Source: an uncultured Oscillospiraceae bacterium (GTDB taxonomy: Bacteria > Bacillota > Clostridia > Oscillospirales > Ruminococcaceae). From it: a stretch of 64,000 nucleotides of DNA. The notes below the pieces were generated by a model. That model was not told the origin of the DNA and did not search any database. It saw nothing but the letters and a program-made list of their open reading frames with translations. Positions 51,104 to 59,859 of the stretch are shown here, piece after piece (position 1 is the stretch's first letter; each line of letters begins with the position of its first letter). Location of the stretch: assembly GCA_958448395.1 (NCBI GenBank), contig CAUDDP010000004.1, positions 5,810 to 69,809 on the forward strand. Reading direction: 5' to 3'. The translations under genes were made by a program, and so were the position numbers.

Positions 51104-51819
51104 ACGACTGTATTATTGAGGCACTGTATCCGGAAGTATGCAACTTGTTTGGTGACACTGGAAACCTGCGGTATCTGCGGCAGTGTCTGCCGGATGCGAA
51201 AATCATAGACACGGCTCTGAATGACGAACCGTATTTTATCAAACATCCCGTATCCATGGTCTATATTGGACCCATGTCAGAACGCACACAATGTGCCTTG
51301 ATTGCACGGCTTTCTCCCTATCGAGAACGCATTGCGGAATGCATCGCAAACGGCACGATTTTTCTGGCAACTGGCAATGCCATGGAGGTGTTCGGCAAAC
51401 AAATCACGGACACGCAAACTGGTGTGACAAAATGCCTTGGATTATTGGATATCAAAACCACAAGAGATATGATGCATCGCTTTCACAGCTTGGTGCTGGG
51501 CACATACAACAAACTGCAAATAGTGGGCTTCCGTGCCCAGTTCACACGTTCCACGCTGGGTGAAACAGAAACACCGTTTTTGCAGGTCACAAAAGGCACT
51601 CCTATGTGTGAAGCTGCACGCATTGATGGCATTCAGAAAAATCACTTTTACGGCACCTATCTGCTTGGTCCGCTGCTCATTCTCAACCCTTATTTTACGA
51701 AGCAGCTGCTACAGCAAATGACAGGGGAAGATGTTCCACTTGCCTTTGAAGAAGAAGTCATTGCCGCCTATCATGCACGTCTGGCGGATTTTCAAGATAA
51801 ACGGGTTGGCATTCATTAA
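51100..51819 (+). CDS. GatD-like glutamine amidotransferase homologue lacking catalytic residues
   Basis: 239 residues that align along the whole length with GatD (LYPEVCNLFGDTGNLRYLRQ, VYIGPMSERTQ, YGTYLLGPLL). The nucleophile loop, normally ICGGYQ, reads ATGNAME, with Gly92 where the Cys belongs; the catalytic His of VGFENH is Gln147 (VGFRAQ); GTYLHGP is GTYLLGP. The reading frame is clean, so this is not a frameshift. It probably cannot hydrolyse glutamine and may instead act as a structural partner of MurT. It overlaps murT by 4 bp. Confidence 0.82.
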   Translation: MNDCIIEALYPEVCNLFGDTGNLRYLRQCLPDAKIIDTALNDEPYFIKHPVSMVYIGPMSERTQCALIARLSPYRERIAECIANGTIFLATGNAMEVFGKQITDTQTGVTKCLGLLDIKTTRDMMHRFHSLVLGTYNKLQIVGFRAQFTRSTLGETETPFLQVTKGTPMCEAARIDGIQKNHFYGTYLLGPLLILNPYFTKQLLQQMTGEDVPLAFEEEVIAAYHARLADFQDKRVGIH

Positions 51820-51867
51820 ATAAAAACAGAAAAACGAACAAATATGGAAAAGCCATATAATAAACAA

Positions 51868-51900
51868 AATGACCGGAAGGGATATTTCCCTCCGGTCATT
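51868..51900 (+). terminator. Terminator after the murT operon
   Basis: AATGACCGGAAGGGA pairs with TTCCCTCCGGTCATT with a single bulge; usable in both directions. Confidence 0.85.
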
Positions 51901-51906
51901 CTCATA

Positions 51907-52341
51907 TCAAAAAAATTTCAATACCACCAATACCATCAACAACAGTATCAACATCCCAAACAACATATTGCTAAACGATTTATTTAATTTTATTTTATCT
52001 ACAATTTCTATTTCCTGTTTTGTATTATAGCAATATCGAATTTCTACAAAATCTCCCACTTGTATCTTTCGTTTCCGTTTTTCTATCATAGCATCCTGTA
52101 CATACTCCATCGCATTCACATGAAATGACACTGTACACCGAGTTGCCGTAAAAACATATTTATAGAAGTCATCCCCATGACATTCATGGTCATATACTTC
52201 GTCTTTAATAGAAACAATTTTGGCTTCTACCGGTATCGCCTGCTCCCATCGCTTCTTGTTTATAAAATAAGATTTTATAATTATATAATAATAATATACA
52301 AACAAAATTATTATTATAATCGCAAATATAATTTTCCCCAT
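51907..52341 (-). CDS. Small membrane protein (DUF3592-like)
   Basis: 144 residues. One N-terminal helix (about 3-28), a beta-rich soluble part (VEAKIVSIKDE, YKYVFTATRCTVSFHVN, VGDFVEIRYCYNTKQE) and a C-terminal helix (about 124-143). This resembles DUF3592-type proteins. The sequence is more AT-rich than the neighbours. Last gene of the polysaccharide module that starts with the epimerase gene; 35 bp after the sugar transferase. Function unknown. Confidence 0.6.
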   Translation of the reverse strand: MGKIIFAIIIIILFVYYYYIIIKSYFINKKRWEQAIPVEAKIVSIKDEVYDHECHGDDFYKYVFTATRCTVSFHVNAMEYVQDAMIEKRKRKIQVGDFVEIRYCYNTKQEIEIVDKIKLNKSFSNMLFGMLILLLMVLVVLKFF

Positions 52342-52376
52342 GTGTTATTCTCCCCATGTAAATCCACAAAGTTACC

Positions 52377-52985
52377 CTATTTTTTCTGCTTTCCCTCTAC
52401 AATATCTTTCTGCAAAATCGAACCAATCACAGAACCAAACAGGCAACGACAGTCAAACAAAAATGAAATGCGTTCCACATATTCCCCATCAAGCTCCGCC
52501 TTCTTCTCTATCGTCAGCGTATCCCGTCCGTTCATTTGTGCCCATCCGAACAGCCCCGGTTTTACCTGATCTGCACCATTTTGCTGCCGTAATTGCAGCA
52601 AGTCCGCCTGATTGTACAATGCCGGTCTTGGTCCTACAAACGACATATCCCCTCGCAGAATATTTACCAACTGTGGTAGTTCGTCCAAACTGGTTTTCCG
52701 CAAAAGCTTCCCAATTGCTGTAATGTACTGCTCTGGATTTTCCAGCTCATTCGTAGGAATATTCGCCGGCGTATCCATCCGCATACTGCGGAATTTGTAC
52801 ATTTGAAATGTAACTTCTTTGCCATTTGTACGCCTGCCAGCACGCTTCTGAGAGAAAATAATCGTACCCGGATCGGAACAGTAAATCAAAATGGCAATGA
52901 ACAGCATCGGCAAAGCAGCCAGACACAACCCCAAAACGCTGACTACAATGTCCAATCCCCGCTTTATGTACTTCTGATAGAACAT
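52377..52985 (-). CDS. Sugar transferase (undecaprenyl-phosphate phosphosugar transferase)
   Basis: 202 residues. One membrane helix (IKRGLDIVVSVLGLCLAALPM) is followed by the catalytic region FQMYKFRSMRMD (about 62-73), RKTSLDELPQLVNILRGDMSFVGPRP (cited as SLDELPQLVNILRGDMS) and VKPGLFGWAQMNGRD. It transfers a phosphosugar from a UDP-sugar to undecaprenyl phosphate, the first step of a surface glycan. Intact, unlike the fragment at 21631-21987. It is 17 bp after the epimerase/dehydratase gene, so co-transcribed. Confidence 0.92.
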   Translation of the reverse strand: MFYQKYIKRGLDIVVSVLGLCLAALPMLFIAILIYCSDPGTIIFSQKRAGRRTNGKEVTFQMYKFRSMRMDTPANIPTNELENPEQYITAIGKLLRKTSLDELPQLVNILRGDMSFVGPRPALYNQADLLQLRQQNGADQVKPGLFGWAQMNGRDTLTIEKKAELDGEYVERISFLFDCRCLFGSVIGSILQKDIVEGKQKK

Positions 52986-53002
52986 ATTGCATACACCCTT
53001 CC

Positions 53003-54928
53003 CTATTTCATCGTAGCTTCCTGCACGGACTTCTCTACTGCCTGTTCCCCGTTTTCTCCCTCTTCATGATGAAAATCTGGTACAATTTCCTTCAACAGCC
53101 GCATGGTCTCCTCTCGGTCATTCCGCAGAGAAGCATCTTTCAGCTGATGCAGCAACGAAATAAAATCCGTATCATCAAACGCAATTTGCTGTCCGATAAA
53201 AATCTGGCTGTTTTCCGTCTCCTGCAAAGTCTTCTGCTGCCGGTTTTCCTGCTCCGTCAGCAGTTCTTCCTGCATTCGTTCCCCCGGACGAGGACCGATA
53301 AATCGTATTTTTACATCCCGATATGGTACTTTTCCATAGGCAGAAATCAAGTTCTCCGCCAACGTCAAAATTCGCACTGGTGCCCCCATATCCAGCACAA
53401 AAATCTCGCCGCCCTTTGCCATGGCACTGGCATGTAAAACCAGTGAAACCGCTTCTGGAATCGTCATAAAATAACGAATCATATCCGGATGCGTCACAGT
53501 TACCGGCTTTCCACTTTCAATCTGCTTCCGAAACAGTGGGATTACAGAGCCATTTGAACCAAGCACATTGCCAAACCGTGTTGTGATAAACTCCGTTTGT
53601 GTGGGTCGTTGCGACATATACTGTATAATCATCTCACAGCAGCGTTTTGTCGCTCCCATGATATTGACCGGATGCACCGCCTTGTCTGTGGAAATCATAA
53701 TAAACTTTTCACAGCGAAAACTATCTGCTAATGTAGCCAGATAAAATGTTCCCACCACATTGTTCTTAACTGCTTCCTCTGGACAGTTCTCCATCAACGG
53801 TACGTGTTTATGGGCTGCGGCATGAAATACAATCTGCGGATGATATTTTTCAAATAGCAGAAGCAGTTTCGAGTAGTCTCTGACAGAGGCAATCTCCACG
53901 GAAAGCGGAATTTTACGATTATATTCAATATACAATTCCTGCTGAATATCATAGACATTGTTTTCATAGATATCCACAATAATAATCTGCTTTGGATGAT
54001 AAGTCATAATCTGCCTTACAATTTCCGAGCCAATGGAACCGCCGCCGCCCGTCACCATGCAGACCTTTCCCTTTAGAAAATTCGCCACCTTTTCCCGATC
54101 AAATTTCACTGGTTCTCTGCCGAGCAAATCTTCAATCCGCACATCCTGAATCTGCGGAATAATATCCTTCTGGAAAAACAACTGACTGAGATGCGGCATA
54201 ATTTTCACTGGCAATCTGGTATGGGCACAAATGTCCAGAATCTGTCTGCGATTTTCCTCGTCACAGGACGGAATGGCAAACATAATCATGTCGATTTTCA
54301 TCTTTTCGCACAGAGTACCAATATCCTCCGTTGTCCCGGCAACCCGTACGCCCTTCACATTTGCATTTTTCTTTAGCGGATCATCATCCACAATACAAAT
54401 CGGGTCATAGGGGATCGGCGGCGTTTTTGCCGGATCTGCACAAGAACGCTGAATTTCATTTAAAATCAACTCACATCCGCTGCCCGCTCCTACAATCAAC
54501 AGCCGTTTTCGGGATTCTACCCGTCCAGCATCCGTTAAGATCAAAAATGTATGCCGGAAAATCAATCGAAATACCACAATGCCGCTCCATGCCAAAACCG
54601 CATTTAAAAGCAAAAAGGAAATGGGCACTTCTAATCGCAGCAGCAATACAACAATACTGCTCAGCAGCTGTCCAACAATCACACCAACCGAACAGGCGAT
54701 ATAATCCCGCATATTAAAATATCGCCAGAACACATCATATGCACTGCTAATTTTTAATGTTAAAAATGTGAAAAAAATATTCAATACCATATAAGGAAAT
54801 AGCCCGGAAATATGAATTACAGACTTTCCCAGTATGAAAAAGAAAAAAGAAGTCAAAGCAATACACAAAAAAAGAATGCCGACATCTGCCGCCATTAAAA
54901 TCAGTTTTCGAGCAGAATATTTCTTCAA
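53003..54928 (-). CDS. Nucleoside-diphosphate-sugar epimerase/dehydratase (CapD/WbpM/PglF type)
   Basis: About 641 residues. Four N-terminal membrane helices, a CoA-binding-like Rossmann domain (LLIVGAGSGCELILNE) and an extended SDR domain (VCMVTGGGGSIGSEIVRQI near 300; MISTDKAVHP; TRFGNVLGSNGS). It probably makes 4-keto-6-deoxy sugars such as UDP-QuiNAc precursors. The TTG at 54928 with GAGGTGAT upstream gives the family's usual xKKYSARK start; ATGs at 54952 and 54961 are possible but badly spaced. A consensus promoter lies upstream. Confidence 0.9.
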   Translation of the reverse strand: MKKYSARKLILMAADVGILFLCIALTSFFFFILGKSVIHISGLFPYMVLNIFFTFLTLKISSAYDVFWRYFNMRDYIACSVGVIVGQLLSSIVVLLLRLEVPISFLLLNAVLAWSGIVVFRLIFRHTFLILTDAGRVESRKRLLIVGAGSGCELILNEIQRSCADPAKTPPIPYDPICIVDDDPLKKNANVKGVRVAGTTEDIGTLCEKMKIDMIMFAIPSCDEENRRQILDICAHTRLPVKIMPHLSQLFFQKDIIPQIQDVRIEDLLGREPVKFDREKVANFLKGKVCMVTGGGGSIGSEIVRQIMTYHPKQIIIVDIYENNVYDIQQELYIEYNRKIPLSVEIASVRDYSKLLLLFEKYHPQIVFHAAAHKHVPLMENCPEEAVKNNVVGTFYLATLADSFRCEKFIMISTDKAVHPVNIMGATKRCCEMIIQYMSQRPTQTEFITTRFGNVLGSNGSVIPLFRKQIESGKPVTVTHPDMIRYFMTIPEAVSLVLHASAMAKGGEIFVLDMGAPVRILTLAENLISAYGKVPYRDVKIRFIGPRPGERMQEELLTEQENRQQKTLQETENSQIFIGQQIAFDDTDFISLLHQLKDASLRNDREETMRLLKEIVPDFHHEEGENGEQAVEKSVQEATMK

Positions 54929-55009
54929 TTCTATCACCTCATTCTGCTGCATCCTCCACATATTTTCGGCTATCTCTCATTCCAAGACATCCTTGCTCGA
55001 TTTTCATTT

Positions 55010-55038
55010 ATTGTACCATATTCTTTGCACAATGTCAA
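55010..55038 (-). promoter_or_regulatory. Promoter of the second polysaccharide module
   Basis: Minus strand TTGACA, 17-bp spacer, TACAAT, about 80 bp before the epimerase start. Confidence 0.75.
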
Positions 55039-55157
55039 GAAATAGCGAGGAAAATCAAAAAAATACAGGAAAAATCGGTATAAGATTTCCTCTCATGCCA
55101 TGCTCTCCATAAGGGCTGGAAAAACAAACAAACCACAAAGTGAAAAGTTGGAAAGGT

Positions 55158-55506
55158 TATCGACACGCAAATCAATTTTCAAATGATGGATTGGATTGCT
55201 CCGCCGAACGGCGATTGCGGTCAAGCTGGCTCAGCTTGGCGGAGGGGTGCAGGGGACAAGCTGTCCCCTGCGAAACGCTGCAATTAGAGTTTTGGTAGCG
55301 GAATGAGGAACAAGCTGCCGCTGTCCGCCCTCTAAAATAACAAAACGATGCAGAATGTAAAAATTTAGAGTGATTTGGCTGCAAATTTGGACACAGAAAC
55401 AGGGCGGACAGCGGACACAGGCAGAGAGCGAAGTGAATCTGCCGGCGGAGGTGAGATCGTTATCGGTGAGGGAAAATAAAAAAAATGGATTTCTGAGAGT
55501 TATCGA
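55158..55506 (-). repeat. Dispersed modular repeat, copy D (long form, inverted)
   Basis: The only copy in reverse orientation. Type 1 arms: CACGCAAATCAATTTTC at the low-coordinate end and AAAATGGATTTCTGAG at the other. Inside: GCTGGCTCAGC hairpin, GCAGGGGACAAGCTGTCCCC hairpin, CCGCTGTCCGCCC paired with GGGCGGACAGCGG, CTCTAAAATAA with TTTAGAG, GGCAGA...TCTGCC and CGGCGGAG. It is about 10 bp from the GH95 promoter. Confidence 0.85.
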
Positions 55507-55514
55507 AGAAATGA

Positions 55515-55543
55515 TTGCTTTTTGCAATGCGATATGATATAAT
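55515..55543 (+). promoter_or_regulatory. GH95-GH26 operon promoter
   Basis: TTGCTT, 17-bp spacer, TATAAT, 88 bp before the start codon. Confidence 0.7.
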
Positions 55544-55631
55544 AAATGAGATAATGGGTAAATTTTCCCCTTGTGCAGTTTCTATAAATTATTCATGCAG
55601 TATAGTTTCAAGAGGAAACGGAGGAACAACA

Positions 55632-57947
55632 ATGGATACACAAACCACACTTTGGTATCGCAGCCCGGCAGTTGATTTTGATCATGCCCTGCCGGTCGGA
55701 AACGGCAGAATTGGTGGCATGCTGTTTGGCGATCCAGAACAGGAAGTCATTCAGCTCAATGAGGATTCCATCTGGTCAGGCGGAAAACGGGAACGCAATA
55801 ACCCGGATGCCTATGAGGGATTACAGGAAATCCGAAAGCTGCTCTTAGAAGAACAAATCAGCAAAGCAGAAAAGATTGCCTTTCAGAAAATGCAAGGGGT
55901 CACACCCAATGCACGGCACTATATGCCACTTGGTAATCTGCAAATTCATCAAAAACTACAGGGCAAAGCCCGGCAATATCGCCGCAGCTTAGACTTGGAG
56001 CAAGCACTGGCAACCGTCCAGTTCACTGTTAATGAGGTCACATATATTCGAGAATTATTCGTATCCTATCCGGATCAAATCATGGTACTGCATATTGCCG
56101 CAGACCAAAAGGGCTGCATCTCCCTTTCTGTCGGCATAGACGGCAGAGAAGACGACTACGATGACTGTCGGCCATGTGCCCCCAATACCATCCTCTATAC
56201 CGGTGGTACTGGCGGCAAAAACGGAATTGGATTTGCTGCTGCACTGACCGGAAAACAAAATGGCGGAACCATGCGAACACTTGGCGGTCAGCTGGTGATC
56301 GAACAGGCAGACGAAGTCACATTGCTGCTTTCTGTGGCAACCAGCTTCTACCATGGAGAAGATTATACCGAAGCCGCACGGATGGATGTTGCCTATGCAC
56401 AGGACTGTACCTATGAGAAGCTGCTCTATCGCCATTTGAGTGACTATCAAAAGCTGTTTCGCCGGGTGCGGCTCACCCTGCCGGATAACAGCGAAGGAAA
56501 CAGTACGCTGCCCACAGATGAACGCTTACAGCGGCTGCGTGGCGATGAAGGCGACCATAAGGAATGCAAGCTGCAAATTCATGATGGACATCTGGCTGTC
56601 TTATATTTCAACTATGGCAGATATCTGATGATTGCCGGCAGCCGCCCCGGTTCCCAACCAATGAATATGCAGGGAATCTGGAATCAGGATATGCATCCGG
56701 CATGGGGAAGTCGCTATACCATCAATGTCAACACACAGATGAACTACTGGCCAGCAGAGGTCTGCAACCTGTCAGAATGTCATCTGCCGCTGTTCGATTT
56801 GCTCTCCAGAATGCAGGAATCTGGACGAAAAACAGCAAAAGAAATGTATCGCTGTCGTGGTTTTGTCTGCCATCACAGCACCGATCTGTGGGGAGATACC
56901 GCACCACAGGATTTATGTATGCCTGCAACCATCTGGCCAATGGGGGCAGCATGGCTCTGCCTGCATATCTTTGAACACTATGCTTTCACACAAGATCGGG
57001 ACTTTTTGTCCGCCCATTACGACTTAATGCGGGATGCTGCCCTGTTCTTTGTGGATTATCTGATAAAAAATAAAAACGGAGAACTTGTCACCGCACCTTC
57101 CGTCTCTCCGGAAAATACGTATCGTACCACAAACGGAGAAACCGGCAGCCTTTGTATCGGTCCAACTATGGATATGGAAATCATCACAGTGCTGTTCCAG
57201 AACGTCATAGAAAGCAGCCGGATTTTACAGCGGGATACTGCATTTGCACAGACACTCTCCGATTTGCTCCAACACCTGCCCAAAATTAAAATCGGACGCT
57301 ACGGACAAATTCAAGAGTGGACAGAAGATTATGAAGAAGTGGACATCGGTCACCGCCATATTTCTCATCTGTTTGGACTGTATCCAGCACATTTGATTGA
57401 TCCGTACCAGACACCGCAGCTCAGCAAGGCAGCTCGTGCGACTTTAATTCGCCGCTTGATTCATGGCGACCATCACACCGGCTGGAGTCGTGCATGGATT
57501 ATGAACATGTGGGCACGACTGCTGGACGGCAGAATGGCATATGAAAACTTACAGCAGCTGCTAACATGGTCCACCAACCCCAACTTGCTGGATTCCCATC
57601 CGCCGTTCCAGATTGACGGCAACTTCGGTGGTCTGTCTGCGATTGCAGAATGCCTGCTGCAAAGCCATGCGAATGCATTGAACTTACTGCCAGCCTTACC
57701 GGCAGAATGGACGGAAGGCAGTGTAAGCGGTCTGCGGGCAAGAGGTGGCTTTGAAGTGAGTATGCAGTGGGCAAACGGCAATCTGCAAACTGCCTCTATT
57801 CTCTCTCTCAGTGGCAATGTCTGCCGCTTGCGGTGCAATGCCATCGCCAGTGTCACTTGTGAGCAAAAGCCAGTGGATGCCATCATGGACGGAGAGATCA
57901 TTCAATTTGAAACCATCAAAGGGCATACGTATACCGTACGCACATAA
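55632..57947 (+). CDS. GH95 family alpha-L-fucosidase
   Basis: 771 residues from the ATG at 55632 (CGGAGG upstream); no signal peptide, so probably cytoplasmic. WYRSPAVDFDHALPVGNGRIGGM (cited: ALPVGNGRIGGMLFGDP) and LNEDSIWSGG are the GH95 N-terminal signatures. The catalytic region has NVNTQMNYWPAEV (two Asn of the active site, about 362-374) and APSVSPENTYR (general acid Glu). It removes alpha-1,2-linked fucose, or possibly galactose in related subfamilies, from oligosaccharides. It is followed by the mannanase 51 bp later. Confidence 0.93.
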   Translation: MDTQTTLWYRSPAVDFDHALPVGNGRIGGMLFGDPEQEVIQLNEDSIWSGGKRERNNPDAYEGLQEIRKLLLEEQISKAEKIAFQKMQGVTPNARHYMPLGNLQIHQKLQGKARQYRRSLDLEQALATVQFTVNEVTYIRELFVSYPDQIMVLHIAADQKGCISLSVGIDGREDDYDDCRPCAPNTILYTGGTGGKNGIGFAAALTGKQNGGTMRTLGGQLVIEQADEVTLLLSVATSFYHGEDYTEAARMDVAYAQDCTYEKLLYRHLSDYQKLFRRVRLTLPDNSEGNSTLPTDERLQRLRGDEGDHKECKLQIHDGHLAVLYFNYGRYLMIAGSRPGSQPMNMQGIWNQDMHPAWGSRYTINVNTQMNYWPAEVCNLSECHLPLFDLLSRMQESGRKTAKEMYRCRGFVCHHSTDLWGDTAPQDLCMPATIWPMGAAWLCLHIFEHYAFTQDRDFLSAHYDLMRDAALFFVDYLIKNKNGELVTAPSVSPENTYRTTNGETGSLCIGPTMDMEIITVLFQNVIESSRILQRDTAFAQTLSDLLQHLPKIKIGRYGQIQEWTEDYEEVDIGHRHISHLFGLYPAHLIDPYQTPQLSKAARATLIRRLIHGDHHTGWSRAWIMNMWARLLDGRMAYENLQQLLTWSTNPNLLDSHPPFQIDGNFGGLSAIAECLLQSHANALNLLPALPAEWTEGSVSGLRARGGFEVSMQWANGNLQTASILSLSGNVCRLRCNAIASVTCEQKPVDAIMDGEIIQFETIKGHTYTVRT

Positions 57948-57998
57948 TTTATGTGATACCTTCCATGCTGCAAGAAGAAAACCAAAGGAGGAATCTGC

Positions 57999-59654
57999 AT
58001 GAAACGAACAGGGGCAATCTTTTTCAGCCTGCTCTGCTTTTTCTCCATGACAGGCTGCCAGAAAATACCGCAATACGCAGAGATACAGCCCTCGCCCGCT
58101 GTTTCGTCAGAGATAACCGCAGAAACAACAGCACCCACTACTGTCACAGTGACTGCTCCTACTACAACAATCAAAGGCCCCTCCTATGCACAGGAAACCA
58201 TACAATCCCCCGTTAGCATGGAAATGCCAGCAGAGATACGAGTACAGGCAGAGGACTGCCGGCTTTCTGAGGTCTTCACAGTGGAAAATGAACGCAGCGG
58301 CTACACCGGCAACGGCTATGTGACCGGACTTTCCGGCAATCTGCAAAATACCCTTGTATTTACTGTTTCTGTGCCGTCTTCCCAGCACTATGACATCTCT
58401 GTGATCATGGCAGCAGACAACGATGCTGCCTGTTTGATGACGGTAGAGGGCACACCTTATGACACCCTTTCCATTCCAGGTACCGGAAAATTTGTACAGG
58501 CAACAGTACAAAATATCTATTTAGAAGCGGGAACACGCACAGTCACTATCCAGCAAACGGGCGGAGACGGTCTCATTGATTGTATTTTATTGCAAAATGC
58601 AGAAACCCCTGATACACCGACGATCGCTGGTACACTCAGTGATGGCAATGCCACGGAAGAAACCAAACAGCTTATGCAGTTTTTAACAGAACAGTATGGG
58701 AAGAAAATGCTTTCCGGTCAATATGCTTCCAGTGCTGAAAACACAGAACTCACACAAATCTACCAGATTACCGGACAACTCCCCGTCATTCGCTTTGCAG
58801 ATTTATACGGATACTCCGGAAACGGCGGTTCTCCAACAGAAGCAGATGCGATTGCCTCCAGTCTGGACTGGGCAGAACAAGGTGGTATTGTGGGCTTGAT
58901 GTGGCACTGGAATGCACCCATGGGAACCGCATCTGTCTACAGTGAAGAAACCGATTTTTCCCTTGCCAATGCAGTCACCACGGCTGACATTGCACACTGC
59001 AACCGGTACGAATTGCAGCAGCTGCGAAATGATGGTACCATTTCCGCAGAATGTATCGCATTGATAGAAGATATTGATGCTGCTGCAGAAGCACTAAAAA
59101 CATTACAGGAAGCCGGCGTACCGGTTCTATGGCGACCACTTCAGGAGGCAAGCAACGGTTGGTTTTGGTGGGGGGCTTCCGGCAGGGAAGCCTATCAATG
59201 GCTGTGGAACCTCATGTACACCCGTATGGTGGAATATCACCAACTGCACAACCTAATTTGGATTTGGAACGGACAGAGTGCAGAGTATCTAGTACCAGAA
59301 ACACAATATGATATTGCCGCAGCTGACATTTATTTAGACGCAGGTGCAGACTACAGCAGTCGCTATGAACAATTTTTTGCCCTACAGGAACTGGTGGGGA
59401 ATAAGCTGGTCGCTCTGAGCGAATGCAGTACCATTCCAAATTTAACAGATGTATTACGGGATCAGGCAGTCTGGTCATTCTTTGGGTTGTGGTACGGCGA
59501 ATACCTAATGGATGAGACCACCGGATACACGACACGAGAACAGATGATTACAGCATACAATTCCGATTTGGTGATGACGTTGGCAGAATATCAAGCATGG
59601 TACGCACCGAAACAGACGACAGAAACAGAACCGGCATCAACAACAAATCCATAA
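57999..59654 (+). CDS. GH26 beta-mannanase lipoprotein with CBM35-like module
   Basis: 551 residues. The lipobox FSMTGC at about 15-20 anchors it outside the membrane. A Thr-rich linker (about 35-70) precedes a CBM35-like beta-sandwich (about 78-200: IRVQAEDCRLSE, YTGNGYVTGL, GDGLIDCILLQN) and a GH26 barrel (about 205-535). Catalytic motifs are RPLQEASNGWFWWG (acid/base Glu383) and VALSECSTIP (nucleophile Glu475). It cleaves beta-mannan at the cell surface. Unlike the xylanase it has no dockerin. It is in one unit with the GH95 enzyme. Confidence 0.93.
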   Translation: MKRTGAIFFSLLCFFSMTGCQKIPQYAEIQPSPAVSSEITAETTAPTTVTVTAPTTTIKGPSYAQETIQSPVSMEMPAEIRVQAEDCRLSEVFTVENERSGYTGNGYVTGLSGNLQNTLVFTVSVPSSQHYDISVIMAADNDAACLMTVEGTPYDTLSIPGTGKFVQATVQNIYLEAGTRTVTIQQTGGDGLIDCILLQNAETPDTPTIAGTLSDGNATEETKQLMQFLTEQYGKKMLSGQYASSAENTELTQIYQITGQLPVIRFADLYGYSGNGGSPTEADAIASSLDWAEQGGIVGLMWHWNAPMGTASVYSEETDFSLANAVTTADIAHCNRYELQQLRNDGTISAECIALIEDIDAAAEALKTLQEAGVPVLWRPLQEASNGWFWWGASGREAYQWLWNLMYTRMVEYHQLHNLIWIWNGQSAEYLVPETQYDIAAADIYLDAGADYSSRYEQFFALQELVGNKLVALSECSTIPNLTDVLRDQAVWSFFGLWYGEYLMDETTGYTTREQMITAYNSDLVMTLAEYQAWYAPKQTTETEPASTTNP

Positions 59655-59670
59655 GCAATTATAAAAAGAG

Positions 59671-59711
59671 AAAAACCGTCTGTGCACGTTGTTGATGCAC
59701 AAACGGTTTTT
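59671..59711 (+). terminator. Terminator of the GH95-GH26 operon
   Basis: AAAAACCGT pairs with ACGGTTTTT, with TGTGCA / TGCACA nested inside, followed by TTTTTCTT. Confidence 0.88.
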
Positions 59712-59715
59712 CTTA

Positions 59716-59855
59716 TACAGAAATCCATTTTTGTATTTTCTCTCACGGATACCGATCTCAACTCCGCCGGCAGAATCGCTTCGCTCTCCGCCAAGCTGAG
59801 CCAGCTTGACCGCAGTTGCCATTCGGCAGATAAAACTCTCTCATCGAACTCACTT
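59716..59855 (+). repeat. Dispersed modular repeat, copy G (intermediate, mixed arms)
   Basis: 140 bp. The left arm is type 1 (ACAGAAATCCATTTTTG), but the right end is type 2 (CTCTCATCGAACTCAC), so the ends do not match. It keeps GGCAGAATCGCTTCGCTCT, then CCGCC joined to AAGCTGAGCCAGCTTGACC, an intermediate between long and short copies. It ends about 5 bp from the stop codon of the HAD gene. Confidence 0.85.
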
Positions 59856-59859
59856 TTTC

